From NCBI GenBank assembly GCA_018114805.1, contig CP073042.1, forward strand, positions 620,001-684,000: a DNA stretch of 64,000 bases. The letters run 5' to 3'. Each line of letters begins with the position of its first letter. Position 1 is the stretch's first letter. Origin of the DNA: Candidatus Streptomyces philanthi. GTDB lineage: Bacteria > Actinomycetota > Actinomycetes > Streptomycetales > Streptomycetaceae. The translations under genes were made by a program, and so were the position numbers. Positions 31,756-43,921 of the stretch are shown one piece after another. The notes below the pieces were generated by a model. That model did no database searches. It saw only the letters and a list, made by a program, of their open reading frames with translations, and was not told where the DNA came from.

Positions 31756-31831
31756 ACCCTTTCGCTTCCTACCTTCCCCTCGCCAGGCCGCCAGGACGGC
31801 GCGCGGCCACAAACGAGGGAAGTGAGCGGCG

Positions 31832-33289
31832 ATGGTGCGGCGGGGGAAGCACGACGAGCGGAAGCGGTACGCGCGGGGAGCGGGGCTGCTGGCCGAGACG
31901 GCCGGGGCACGGCCGGCCACCGCCACGTCCCCGTCGGCCACGGCTGGCTCCACCGTCGCCCCGGGCGGGCGGCGCAGGCGGCGGGGCGTGGCAGACGGAC
32001 CCTGGTGGCGGTCGCGCTCGCGGTCACCACCGTGACCGGCACCGCGGGCTGGGCTGTGGCCCACGAGCAACCCGCCATCACCGGCCCGCCACCGGGCGCC
32101 ACGGCCTGGCGCGCGGACGACTCGCTGGGCCGCCCCCTGCCCGACCCGGCGACCGCCTCGCCCACCGCCGTGGCCCGCTTCTTCGCGGACCTCACCACCG
32201 CCGAGCAGCACACGCTGGCCCGGCGACACCCGCTGATCACCGGCAACCTGGACGGCGCACCGATCACCCTGCGGTACGAGGCGAACGCGCGGGCCCTCGC
32301 GGTCGAGCGGGACCGGGAGTCGGCCCGCGCCCGGGACGCGGGCTGAACTCGCAGGGCCTCGACCGGGCCCGCGACCGGGCCGAGCGCTACGCCGCGCTCC
32401 TCGCCGGCGACCGGCGGATCCTCGCGTTCGACCCGCGCGACCGCGGCCAGGTGGCCGAGGTCTACGGGGACCTGACCCGGGCCCGCCGCGCGGCGGTCAT
32501 CGTGCCGGGCTCGGACATCGACCTCGGCTCGTACGCCACCCCACCCACCCCGTCGCGCGCGGCCACGACGGCCGCCGGCAGCGCGGACGCCCACCCCGGT
32601 GGCGGGGCGAGCACGCCGCCGACCGGCGCCGAGGCGACTGCGACGGCGGCTGCGACGCCGATCGGGATGGCCACGTCGCTGCGGTCCGAACTCGCGCGCC
32701 AGGCCCCGCACACCGCCACCGCCGTCATCTCCTGGACCGGCTACTCCACGCCGGTGGGCCTCGGCCTGGACGCGGCGACGGGCCGGCTCACGCGGGCGGG
32801 CGCACCCCGACTGGACCGGTTCCTGGCCGGGTTGGCGGCCGCCGACGGCGCGCCCGCCGCGCCGCCGACAGTGCTCTGCCACAGCTACGGCTCGGTGGTC
32901 TGCGGACTCGCCGCGCACCGGATCGGTCCCGACGCCTCCGACCTGGTCGTGCTCGGGAGCCCCGGCACCCGTGCGGACAGCGTGGCCGACCTGTGGGGAC
33001 CAGCGCCAGGGTGTGGGCCGCCAAGGACGGCTCCGACTGGATCGGCAGGATCCAGCACGTCGAGTTGTTCGGCCTCGGCCACGGGGCCGACCCGGCAGGT
33101 GGCGGCTTCGGTGCCAGCCGGCTGTCCACGGCGCGCGTGGACGGCCACGCGGGGTACTTCGCGCCGAACACCGAGTCGGTGCGCAACTTCGCCCGCATCA
33201 CGCTGGGCGACTTCGGCGCGGTGCGCTGCGCGGTGGGCTCCGGCGGCACCGCCGCCGACGTCCGGGGGTGCGTCAGTGATCTGCTCTGA
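31832..33289 (+). pseudogene. DUF1023 alpha/beta hydrolase, copy 2, three frameshifts
   Basis: ATG 31832 follows GGGAAGTGAG. A basic N-terminus leads, after a shift near 31990, to a hydrophobic signal or anchor (LVAVALAVTTVTGTAGWAVA), then AVARFFADLTTAEQHTLAR. Further shifts near 32340 and 32997 are needed to read LDRARDRAERYAALLAGDRR and finally TSARVWAAKDGSDWIGRI. Active-site landmarks are CHSYGSVVCG and GLGHGADPAGGGFGAS. It is clearly paralogous to 26701-27929, with an added Ala/Thr-rich insert. Likely exported or membrane-tethered; substrate unknown. Its end overlaps the acyltransferase gene by 14 bases. Confidence 0.78.
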
Positions 33290-34925
33290 ACACGGGACCC
33301 CGACCGCGGCGGACGACCACACGAGCACGGAGCACCTCGGCAGGACCGGCGCCGGAGAGAACGGCCCCGGTGGGAGCGGCCCGGAGGAGGAGGGTCTGGG
33401 CACGGAAGCCTTGACCGCGGAGCGCCCGGGCGCGCGGGGCGCCGACACGGGGGGTCGGCGTACGTACGGGTCCGGCGCGCCGGGGCCTGGGACGGAGGGT
33501 CCGGGGCCAGGGGCGGGTGGCGCCGACCGCGTCCAGACCGGCTCGCGGTGGGACGCCGGCGGGCCGTTGGCGCGGGCCCGCCGCGTCGACGCCGGTACGC
33601 CGGACGACCGCGATCGGGCCATCGACGGGCTGCGGGCGCTGGCGCTGCTGGCCGTCGTGCTCGGCCACTGGCTGCTGGGCGGGCTGACCCGCGGTGACGG
33701 CGGCGCGCTGGAGACCGCGAGCCCGCTGGCATCGCTGGGGCGGCTCGCACCGCTGAGCTGGGTGCTCCAGCTCCTGGGCCTGTTCTTCCTGGTCGGCGGG
33801 TACGCGTCCGTGTGCTCGTGGCGCCGGGCGGAGGCCCGTGGCGTGCGCACGGGCCAGTGGCTGTGGGCCCGGCTGGTGCGGTTGGGGCGGCCGGTGGGCG
33901 CGCTCGCGGTCGCCTGCGCGGTCCTGGTCGCCGAGCTGCACGCCGTGGGCGTGCCCGGCGGGACGCTGCGCACCGCCCTCACGCTGGTGGCACAGCCCCT
34001 GTGGTTCCTGGCCGTCTACGCCGTCCTGACCGCGCTCACCCCCTACTGCGACCGCGCGGCGCGCCGCGCCGGAGCCTGGTCGGCGGTGCCGCCGCTGCTG
34101 TGCGTGGCCGCCGTCGACCTCCTACGGTACGGGCCGTACGCGCAGTCGGTGCCCTCCGCGGTCGGGCTGCTCAACGTACTGCCTGGCTGGCTATTCGGGT
34201 AACAGCTCGGTGTGGCCTGGGGGCGGGGGCGGCTGGATCGGCGCGGAGGCTGGCTGCTGCTGGCCGGGGGCACGGCGCTGTTCGCGGTGCTGGTCGGCGA
34301 GTGCGGCTATCCGGCGAGCATGGTCGGCGTGCCCGGCGCCGACCGCACCAACTCGCACCCGCCGTCCCTGCTGGTGCTCGCGCTGGCCGCCGCGCAGTGC
34401 GGGGCCGCCATACTGCTGTGCGGGCCGCTGGCACGCCTGTTGCGACGGCCGCTGCTGTGGGCCCCGGTCGCGCTGATCAACCTCTCGGCGGTGACGATGC
34501 TGTGCTGGCACCAGTGGGCGCCGCTTGCCCTCGCCGTGCCCGCCGCGTGGCTCGGTGACGTGCCGGGGCTGGTGGCGGCGCCGGATGCGTTGGACTGGCT
34601 GTTGCTGCGCTGCGCCTGGCTTCCGCTGTTCGCGGCGGTCCTGCTGGTCCTGGTGCGGTGGGCCCGCCAGTTCGAGCGGGGCCCGGACAGCCGGGCCGCC
34701 GGACCGGCGCGGCGGGTGGGCCCCGGGCGGGAGGCGCTGGACGCGCCCTCCGCGCCGGAGGCCGTGCCGACGCTGCCGGCCCGGTCAGCGCGGCCCGCGC
34801 GGCCGACGGTACCGACGCACGGGGCGGGCGGAGCGCCTCCCCTACCAGCGGCGCTGCCGGCCCGGGCCACACGGTCGGCGTCATCCGGGCGGGAGGCGAT
34901 ACCGTGCGGGCCGCGCCGCCCGTAG
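33276..34925 (+). pseudogene. Acyltransferase-3 family membrane protein, one in-frame TAA
   Basis: GTG 33276 lies inside the end of the preceding gene, which suggests translational coupling. After ~110 residues of Gly/Pro/Thr-rich sequence comes RDRAIDGLRALALLAVVLGHW, the usual start of acyltransferase-3 (AT3) domains with the catalytic His, followed by about ten membrane helices. TAA at 34200-34202 interrupts the middle (a Tyr codon is likely); the frame resumes with LLLAGGTALFAVLVGE and ends after a long Ala/Pro tail. AT3 proteins move acyl groups onto sugars or lipids at the membrane. The acceptor is unknown. Confidence 0.78.
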
Positions 34926-35151
34926 CCCCGGTACGGTCGTTACCTCACCCAGTCCTCGCACGACGCGAGCGCCCATGCCCCCGACACCGCTGCCCGAACG
35001 CCGACACCCGTCCCGGGCACCCGACCCACGCCCCGGTCCGGTTCCTGCCCGCCGGACCCGACCCCGGCTCCGCCCCCGGCCCGCCCGCTCCCCGGTCAGG
35101 GGCTGGCGTGCCGTGCGGGCACCCGGCCGGCCCGCCGCCGGGGAGCGGGCG

Positions 35152-36168
35152 CTACTCGCGGCCCGCCGCCGTGAACGTCATGTCGGCGTAGCGTCCGCCC
35201 GTGACCCGGCTGGCGATCGGTTCCAGGGCGGCGAGTTCGGCCGCGTCCAGGGTGATGTCGGCGGCGGCGAGGTTCTCGTCCAGCCGGGAGCGCTTGCGGG
35301 TGCCCGGGATCGGGACCACCGTCAGGTCGTGCACCCGGGACCGTTGGTGCACCCAGGCCAGGGCGACCTGGGCCAGCGTCACCCCGCGCTCCTGGGCGAT
35401 GCCGCGCACGGATTCGAGCAGGGCGGCGTTGGCGGCGGCGTTGTCGCCCGTGAAGCGGGGCTGGGTGCGGCGCCAGTCGCCCTCGGCCAGCTCCTGGTCG
35501 GCGTGGACGAACGCGCCGGTGAGGAAGCCACGGCCGAGCGGCGAGTACGGCACGAAGGCGACGCCGAGTTCACGCGCCGCGGCCACCACACCCTCCTCCA
35601 CGTCGCGGCTGAACTGGGACCACTCGGACCGCACGGCGGCGATCGGGTGCACGCCGTGCGCGGCGCGCAGCTCGGTGCCGGAGACCTCGCTCAGCCCGAG
35701 CTGCTTGACCTTGCCCTCGGTGACGAGTTCGGCCATGGCGCCCACGGTCTCCTCGAGCGGCACGTCGAGGTTGCGGCGGTGCATGCAGTAGAGATCCACG
35801 TGGTCCACGCCGAGCCGGCGCAGGCTGCCCTCGATGGACTGCCGGATGTAGTCGCGGTCGTTGCGGATCTCCTGGTACGAGGGGTCGTCCTCGCGGCGTA
35901 CGATCGCGAACTTGGTGGCCAGCGTGATCTCGCCGCGGTGGGCCGTGACGAAGGGGGCGAGGAACTCCTCGTTGCGGCCGAAGCCGTAGATGTCGGCCGT
36001 GTCGAAGAGCGTGACGCCCCGTTCCAGGGCGTGCTCCAGGGTGGCTCGGGCCTCGGCCTCGTCGGTCGGGCCGTAGGCGTGGGACATGCCCATGCAGCCC
36101 AGCCCCTGCACGCCGACCAGGGGGCCGTCCGTGCCGAGGGTGACGGCCGCGATCTTCTCGTTGCTCAT
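35152..36168 (-). CDS. Aldo/keto reductase
   Basis: 338 intact residues from ATG 36168. The catalytic tetrad region is visible: FDTADIYGFGRNEEFL (Asp and Tyr), ITLATKFAIV (Lys), DLYCMHRRN (His). The C-terminal NADPH site reads VVPIPGTRKRSRLDEN. It is an NADPH-dependent carbonyl reductase of the AKR13-like group. It begins 5 bases after the MerR stop on the same strand, so the two form an operon. Confidence 0.92.
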   Translation of the reverse strand: MSNEKIAAVTLGTDGPLVGVQGLGCMGMSHAYGPTDEAEARATLEHALERGVTLFDTADIYGFGRNEEFLAPFVTAHRGEITLATKFAIVRREDDPSYQEIRNDRDYIRQSIEGSLRRLGVDHVDLYCMHRRNLDVPLEETVGAMAELVTEGKVKQLGLSEVSGTELRAAHGVHPIAAVRSEWSQFSRDVEEGVVAAARELGVAFVPYSPLGRGFLTGAFVHADQELAEGDWRRTQPRFTGDNAAANAALLESVRGIAQERGVTLAQVALAWVHQRSRVHDLTVVPIPGTRKRSRLDENLAAADITLDAAELAALEPIASRVTGGRYADMTFTAAGRE

Positions 36169-36173
36169 GGCGC

Positions 36174-36644
36174 TCAAGCCCTCTCCGACGCCCGACGGGC
36201 GTCAGCGTAGTTGTCGATCTTGTGGTCGAGGATCGCGAGGGTGCCCTGCAGCTCGGCGATGCGGCGCCGCACGTCCTCCCGGTGCGCGGTGAGCAGTTCC
36301 TCGCGTTCGGGAAAGGTGTGCTCGCCGGCGCGGACCAGTTCGGCGTAGGGGACCATGTCCGTGACCGGCATGCCGGTCAGTTGGAGCTTGCCGACCAGGT
36401 CGAGCCAGTTCAGGTCGCGGTTGCTGTAGCAGCGCTGGCCGGTGTGCGACCGGTCCACGTGGGGCATCAGGCCGATCCGCTCGTACCAGCGCAGGGTGTG
36501 CGCGCTGAGCCCGGTCGCGGCGACGACCTCGCTGATCGTGTAGCGGTCCTGGCCGGTCGGCCGTGGATGTACCAGCGGCCGCGCACACAGCGACACCTCG
36601 GCTGCGGGAGCCGTCGTGGCGTATGCGCTGTCCGTCACGGTCAT
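36174..36644 (-). CDS. MerR-family transcriptional regulator
   Basis: 156 residues from ATG 36644 (GAAGGGTGG upstream; GTG 36653 is an alternative). Helix-turn-helix and wing: YTISEVVAATGLSAHTLRWY, ERIGLMPHVDRSHTGQRCYS. A dimerisation helix follows, with DVRRRIAELQGTLAILDHKI. No metal-binding cysteines are visible, so it is more likely to sense an organic or redox signal. It is followed by the aldo/keto reductase, whose expression it probably controls together with its own. Confidence 0.9.
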   Translation of the reverse strand: MTVTDSAYATTAPAAEVSLCARPLVHPRPTGQDRYTISEVVAATGLSAHTLRWYERIGLMPHVDRSHTGQRCYSNRDLNWLDLVGKLQLTGMPVTDMVPYAELVRAGEHTFPEREELLTAHREDVRRRIAELQGTLAILDHKIDNYADARRASERA

Positions 36645-36908
36645 GCCGTCCACCCTTCGCAGGTTGCTTGTCCCTCGCGGCGTCTTCAACGCTAGAGAGT
36701 TGGAGTGCACTCCAAGCAAGCGCCGATATTGCGAAGTCGTTGCCCGCGGGCCACCCGGGCGGCCCGTCCTCCCCCGCGGACCGGTCGGTCCGGCCGGCCG
36801 GACCCGGCCCGACGGGCGGCCGGGCGGACGAGCACGCGAGCGGGCCGGCGGGGGCCGGGGCGGGCCCTGTGCATCGTGCGGCGGGGGCCGGGTCGTAGGC
36901 TCGCTGCC

Positions 36909-37727
36909 ATGGAAAGCCTGCGGATCATCGAGAACTGGCCGGTACCCGCCGCGGCGGCGGCCGTCGTACGCGCCGACGGCACCGTGGTCGGGACGCACGG
37001 CCCGATCCGTGACCGCTTCCCGCTCGCGTCGGTCACCAAGCCGCTGGTGGCGCTCGCCGCGCTGGTCGCCGTCGAGGAGGGGGCGGTCGAGCTGGACGAA
37101 CCGGCCGGTCCGGCCGGCTCCACGGTGCGGCACCTACTCGCGCACACCTCGGGGCTCGCCTTCGACGAGCACCGTACGATGGCCGGCCCTGGCGAGCGGC
37201 TTATCTACTCCAACGCGGGCTTCGAGGTGCTCGGCGAGCACATCGCGGCGGCCACCGACATCCCGTTCCCCGAGTACGTGCGGCAGGCGGTGTTCGAGCC
37301 GCTCGGCATGGCCGACAGCGAATTGGCCGGCTCGCCGGCCAAGGACGCGGTCTCCACCGTGGCCGACCTGATCGCCTTCGCCGCCGAGTTGCAGAACCCC
37401 CGCCTGGTCGCGCGGCAGACCCTCACCGACGCGACGTCCGTGGTCTTCCCGGACCTTGGCGGCGTGCTGCCCGGCTACGGGAACCAGCGGCCGAACGACT
37501 GGGGCCTAGGCTTCGAAATCCGCGCGCACAAGTCGCCGCACTGGACAGGCTCCGCCTCCTCGCCCGCCACGTTCGGCCACTTCGGCCAGGCCGGCACGTT
37601 CCTGTGGGTGGACCCGGCGGCCGGCGCGGCCTGCGTGGCGCTGACGAACCGGGCGTTCGGCCCGTGGGCCATCGAGGCGTGGCCGGTCCTCACCGACGCG
37701 GTGCTCGCCGAGTTGGCACGGGCCTGA
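36909..37727 (+). CDS. Serine hydrolase (beta-lactamase/class C family)
   Basis: 272 residues from ATG 36909, no signal peptide. The SxxK motif is in FPLASVTKPLVALAAL, the Tyr motif in ERLIYSNAGFEVLGEH, and the third motif region is FGHFGQAGTFLWVDP. This is the DUF-free serine hydrolase group related to esterases and penicillin-binding enzymes, shorter than true class C beta-lactamases. Lack of an export signal suggests a cytoplasmic esterase or amidase. Single gene with a terminator behind. Confidence 0.88.
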   Translation: MESLRIIENWPVPAAAAAVVRADGTVVGTHGPIRDRFPLASVTKPLVALAALVAVEEGAVELDEPAGPAGSTVRHLLAHTSGLAFDEHRTMAGPGERLIYSNAGFEVLGEHIAAATDIPFPEYVRQAVFEPLGMADSELAGSPAKDAVSTVADLIAFAAELQNPRLVARQTLTDATSVVFPDLGGVLPGYGNQRPNDWGLGFEIRAHKSPHWTGSASSPATFGHFGQAGTFLWVDPAAGAACVALTNRAFGPWAIEAWPVLTDAVLAELARA

Positions 37728-37748
37728 CGGCCCGCGCTCGCTTACGGA

Positions 37749-37790
37749 CCGGTGACGGGCACCGCCCCAGGAGGGCGCGCCCGTCACCGG
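37749..37790. terminator. Bidirectional terminator
   Basis: CCGGTGACGGGC (37749-37760) pairs perfectly with GCCCGTCACCGG (37779-37790). It lies between the convergent serine hydrolase and pirin genes. Confidence 0.8.
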
Positions 37791-37858
37791 CCCCGGGCCC
37801 CGGGGGCGGGCGTCAACCGTCCGACGTGCCGACACGCCCGTGGCCGTACCCGCCGGCG

Positions 37859-38530
37859 CTAGAAGCCGTAGTCGGGCTCCGCGTGCATCTCCCAGACCAG
37901 GAACTCGCTCTCGCCCACCGCCGTGCCCCGTAGTCCGGGCCGCTCGAACAGGCGCGCGGCGTCCCCCGGGCCCAGCGTCTCGCCCGCCAGCCGCAGGCCG
38001 CCGCGCACCACGTGGACGTAGATCGCCGGCGCGTCGGGCAGTTCGGTGTGCGCGCCGTCCGCGAGCCGGCGCGGGTGCAGCACCGCCTCGGTGCGCTCCA
38101 GCGCGTACGGGGTGGCGTCGGAGATGCCGCGTACCACCTCGTACTCGGGTTCGCCGCCCCAGGCCACGGGCGTCAGCCACATCTGCACGAACCGCAACGG
38201 CCGGCTGCGCTCGTTGCGCTCGCTGTGCCGTACGCCGCTGCCGGCGCTCAGCCGCTGCACGTCGCCCGGGCGGACAACCGTCCGGTGCCCGGTGGAGTCC
38301 TCGTGGGTGAGTTCTCCCTCGATCACCCAGGTGACGATCTCCAGGTCGCGGTGTGGGTGCTCGTCGAATCCGGCGCCGGGCGCGAGGTGCTCCTCGTTGC
38401 ACGCAGCCAGCAGTCCGAACCGCACGTTGTCCGGGTCGTAGAAACCCGAGAAGGAGAAGGCATGCCAGGTCTCGACACCCGGTCCGACTCCGCCCCGGTA
38501 ACGCTCATCAGCCCGTTGCACCCACGTCAT
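37859..38530 (-). CDS. Pirin family protein
   Basis: 223 residues from ATG 38530 (MTWVQRADERY). The metal-binding cupin residues are visible in FDEHPHRDLEIVTWVIEGEL and GVRHSERNE; the C-terminal cupin half ends EFLVWEMHAEPDYGF. Pirins are non-haem iron cupins, some with quercetinase activity and some acting with pyruvate dehydrogenase or transcription complexes. The one here stands alone, divergent from fasR. Intact. Confidence 0.92.
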   Translation of the reverse strand: MTWVQRADERYRGGVGPGVETWHAFSFSGFYDPDNVRFGLLAACNEEHLAPGAGFDEHPHRDLEIVTWVIEGELTHEDSTGHRTVVRPGDVQRLSAGSGVRHSERNERSRPLRFVQMWLTPVAWGGEPEYEVVRGISDATPYALERTEAVLHPRRLADGAHTELPDAPAIYVHVVRGGLRLAGETLGPGDAARLFERPGLRGTAVGESEFLVWEMHAEPDYGF

Positions 38531-38600
38531 CGGCCCACGGTAGCCCCTGCGCTGACCCCGTGCCCCCGCGCACCCCACCCGATAAGGCAGCCTTGTCTCC

Positions 38601-39779
38601 GTGCCTGAACCCGTATCCGCTACTCCGCACCCGCATCACGCGACGCTCCGCCGATTGGAGAAGTCGTCCGGCAAGCTCGCGGCGGTCGCCATCGCCCGCA
38701 TGGACGAGCAGCTCCCGTGGTACCGGGCGATGCCACCCGAGAACCGCTCCTGGATCGGCCTGGTCGCCCAAGCCGGCATCGCGGCGTTCACAGAGTGGTT
38801 CAGGCATCCCGAGACGCCGCAGGCCATCAGCACCGACGTGTTCGGCACCGCGCCCAGGGAGCTGACCCGGGCGATCACGCTGCGGCAAACCGTGGAGATG
38901 GTCCGCACGACCATCGAGGTCATGGAGTCGGCCATCGACGAGGTGGCGGCGCCCGGCGACGAGTCGGTGCTGCGCGAGGCGGTCCTGGTCTACGCGCGCG
39001 AGATCGCGTTCGCGACGGCCCAGGTGTACGCGCAGGCCGCCGAGGCCCGGGGCGCCTGGGACGCGCGGCTCGAGTCGCTGGTGGTCAACGCGGTGCTCTC
39101 CGGCGAGGCGGACGAGGGCGCCCTGTCGCGGGCCGCGGCGCTCGGCTGGGCCTCGCCCGAGTCGGTGTGTGTGGTGCTCGGCACGGCCCCCAGCGGCAAC
39201 AGCGAGTTGACGGTGGAGGCCATCCGGCGCGCCGCCCGGCACGCCAAGGTGCAGGTGCTGACCGGGGTGCTCGGCGAGCGGCTGGTGGTCATCGCGGGCG
39301 GTTCCGACAATCCGCTCCAGACGGCGAAGGCCCTCATCGGCCCGTTCGCGGCCGGCCCCGTGGTCGCCGGCCCGGTGGTGGGCGACCTGGTGTCGGCGAC
39401 CCGTTCGGCCGGGGCGGCGGCGGCCGGCCTGAAGACGAGCGCGGCCTGGCCCGACGCTCCGCGACCGGTTCTCGCAGACGATCTCCTGCCCGAACGAGCG
39501 ATGGCGGGCGACCCTGCCGCTCGTGAACAGCTAGTGGAGGAGATCTACAGACCGTTGAGCGAGGCGGGCTCGGCCCTCCTGGAAACGCTGAGCGTGTACC
39601 TGGAGCAGGCGAGCAGCCTGGAAGGCGCCGCCCGGATGTTGTTCGTGCACCCCAACACCGTGCGCTACCGGCTGCGACGTGTGACCGACGTCACCGGGTG
39701 GTCGCCTTCGGACGTACGGTCAGCGTTCACGCTGCGTATCGCGCTCATCCTGGGGCGGCTGACCGACGCCGGAACGTGA
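38601..39779 (+). CDS. fasR: FasR-type regulator of fatty-acid synthesis (PucR family)
   Basis: 392 residues from GTG 38601. A central GGDEF-like region is followed by the PucR C-terminal helix-turn-helix LLETLSVYLEQASSLEGAAR, LFVHPNTVRYRLRRVTDVTG. A PucR-type activator directly in front of fabD-fabH-acpP-fabF is FasR in Streptomyces, which binds the fabD promoter and is needed for normal fatty-acid synthesis. The identification rests on that position and on family membership. Intact; 95 bases separate it from fabD. Confidence 0.9.
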   Translation: MPEPVSATPHPHHATLRRLEKSSGKLAAVAIARMDEQLPWYRAMPPENRSWIGLVAQAGIAAFTEWFRHPETPQAISTDVFGTAPRELTRAITLRQTVEMVRTTIEVMESAIDEVAAPGDESVLREAVLVYAREIAFATAQVYAQAAEARGAWDARLESLVVNAVLSGEADEGALSRAAALGWASPESVCVVLGTAPSGNSELTVEAIRRAARHAKVQVLTGVLGERLVVIAGGSDNPLQTAKALIGPFAAGPVVAGPVVGDLVSATRSAGAAAAGLKTSAAWPDAPRPVLADDLLPERAMAGDPAAREQLVEEIYRPLSEAGSALLETLSVYLEQASSLEGAARMLFVHPNTVRYRLRRVTDVTGWSPSDVRSAFTLRIALILGRLTDAGT

Positions 39780-39874
39780 GTCCAGGGTTTTGTCCAAGCC
39801 CAACAATTCCCCACACGGTTCTTCGTCCCTGTCCCCACGGGCGTTCGGGACCCCGCACAAGAGAGAGTGTGAGA

Positions 39875-40816
39875 GTGCTCGTACTCGTCGCTCCCGGCCA
39901 AGGCGCTCAGACGCCCGGCTTCCTCACCCCCTGGCTCGAACTTCCCGGCGTTGAGGACCAGCTCCGCATCTGGTCCACCGTCCTCGACCTCGACCTCGTC
40001 CACTACGGAACGAAGGCCGACGAGGACGAGATCCGGGACACCGCCGTGGCGCAGCCGCTGCTCGTGGCCGCCGCGCTGGTCTCGGCCCAGCAGCTCTTCC
40101 CGACCGCGGCGGACTTCTCCGCGAAGGTGGGGGTAGCAGCCGGTCACAGCGTCGGCGAGGTGGCCGCGGCCGCGCTGACCGGCGTGCTGTCGACCGTGGA
40201 CACGCTGCGCCTGGTGCGCAAGCGAGGCCTGGCGATGGCCGAGGCCGCGGCGGTGGCCGAGACCGGCATGGCCGCCCTGGTCGGCGGCGACCAGGACGTG
40301 GTCCTGCCGCACCTGGAGAAGCTGGGCCTGACGCCGGCGAACGTGAACGGCGCGGGCCAGATCGTGGCCGCCGGCACCGTCGAGCAGCTCGCCGCGCTCG
40401 CCGCGGACAAGCCGGAGGGCACCCGCAAGGTCGTGCCGCTCAAGGTGGCCGGCGCCTTCCACACCCAGCACATGGCGCCCGCCGTCGATGCCCTGGCGTC
40501 CGCCGCGACCCAGCTCGTGCCCGCCGACCCGCACACCCGGTACGTGTCCAACAAGGACGGCCAGCTCGTCGCCGATGGCAAGGACGTCATCGACCGGCTG
40601 GTCGGCCAGGTCGCCAGCCCCGTGCGCTGGGACCTGTGCATGGAGACCTTCAGCGCACTCGGCGCCACCGCCCTCATCGAGGTGGCGCCCGGCGGAGCCC
40701 TGACCGGGCTGGCCAAGCGCACGCTCCCCGGCGTACGGCACGTGGCGCTGAAGAAGCCGGACCACCTCGAAGCGGCCCGCACGCTGATCGCCGAGCACGC
40801 TGTCCCGGCCGAATAG
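39875..40816 (+). CDS. fabD: Malonyl-CoA:ACP S-malonyltransferase
   Basis: 313 residues. I chose GTG 39875 because AGAGAG lies seven bases upstream; GTG 39869 would add two residues. The active-site Ser is in AAGHSVGEVAAAAL (about residue 91), the catalytic His in KVAGAFHTQHMAP (about residue 194). The enzyme loads malonyl units onto the acyl carrier protein for fatty-acid elongation. First gene of the fabD-fabH-acpP-fabF operon, with 13 bases to fabH. Confidence 0.96.
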   Translation: MLVLVAPGQGAQTPGFLTPWLELPGVEDQLRIWSTVLDLDLVHYGTKADEDEIRDTAVAQPLLVAAALVSAQQLFPTAADFSAKVGVAAGHSVGEVAAAALTGVLSTVDTLRLVRKRGLAMAEAAAVAETGMAALVGGDQDVVLPHLEKLGLTPANVNGAGQIVAAGTVEQLAALAADKPEGTRKVVPLKVAGAFHTQHMAPAVDALASAATQLVPADPHTRYVSNKDGQLVADGKDVIDRLVGQVASPVRWDLCMETFSALGATALIEVAPGGALTGLAKRTLPGVRHVALKKPDHLEAARTLIAEHAVPAE

Positions 40817-40829
40817 GAGTCCCCAGAGC

Positions 40830-41843
<1,014 letters not shown>

Positions 41844-41939
41844 GTCCGTACGATCGACCCGCGGATTCACCGCTTCACCGCAGCCCGGAATCCTCGGGGC
41901 TGCACACCTCATCGCACAACATCGAAGGAGAGCGCCAAC

Positions 41940-42188
41940 ATGGCCGCCACTCAGGAAGAGATCGTCGCCGGTCTCGCAGAGATCGTGAACGAGATCGCCG
42001 GTATCCCGGCCGAGGACGTGCAGGTGGACAAGTCCTTCACCGACGACCTGGACGTCGACTCGCTGTCCATGGTCGAGGTCGTCGTCGCCGCCGAAGAGCA
42101 CTTCGACGTCAAGATCCCGGACGACGACGTCAAGAACCTCAAGACCGTCGGCGACGCGACGAACTACATCCTCAAGCACCAGTCCTGA
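41940..42188 (+). CDS. acpP: Acyl carrier protein
   Basis: 82 residues, strongly acidic. The phosphopantetheine attachment Ser41 is in DDLDVDSLSMVEVV. GAAGGAGAG precedes the ATG. It carries growing fatty-acid chains for FabD, FabH and FabF. The 96-base gap after fabH includes a small hairpin (GCAGCCC/GGGCTGC, 41880-41903) that could adjust expression of acpP relative to the enzymes; that role is inferred. Confidence 0.97.
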   Translation: MAATQEEIVAGLAEIVNEIAGIPAEDVQVDKSFTDDLDVDSLSMVEVVVAAEEHFDVKIPDDDVKNLKTVGDATNYILKHQS

Positions 42189-42254
42189 GGCACCGCCTGT
42201 CGCCACCCGAGCGGTGGCGCATTCCGCACCTCTACCCGTGGAGAAAGAATTCCT

Positions 42255-43517
<1,263 letters not shown>

Positions 43518-43619
43518 CCCCGCCGAGCACCCCGCTCGACCACGACGGCGCTGCCCGACGGCGACCCCACGGCAGCGGCCCCGCGTGAGAGCGGCGGCCC
43601 CGCCCGACGACGTACGCGC

Positions 43620-43658
43620 AAGCGCCCGTCCGGTCAGGTCGAGACCGGACGAGCGCTT
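43620..43658 (+). terminator. Terminator of the fab operon
   Basis: AAGCGC-CC-GTCCGGTC (43620-43635) pairs with GACCGGAC-GA-GCGCTT (43643-43658), interrupted by two mismatches, then TCC. The following 260 bases to 43921 hold GC-rich sequence with many TACGG/GTAC motifs and no gene. Confidence 0.75.
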
Positions 43659-43921
43659 CCGTGTTCCGACGTACCGATGTACCGGCCCGACGACACGCCG
43701 CGAACGGACTACGGCGGGAGAGCGCGACGTACGGCGGGGCGGCGCACCGCACGGGGTGTACGGCAGGACGGGCACCCAGCGACGTGCGCAACGCTGCCCG
43801 CGGCGCGCGGCGCGGCGAACACCCGGCGTACGGGGGGAGCGGGCCCGGGCGGCCCGCGGCGCGCGCCCGTACAGCGCGACGCCACGCCCGCCCGCCGGCT
43901 CGCGCCGTGGACCGCGTCGGC

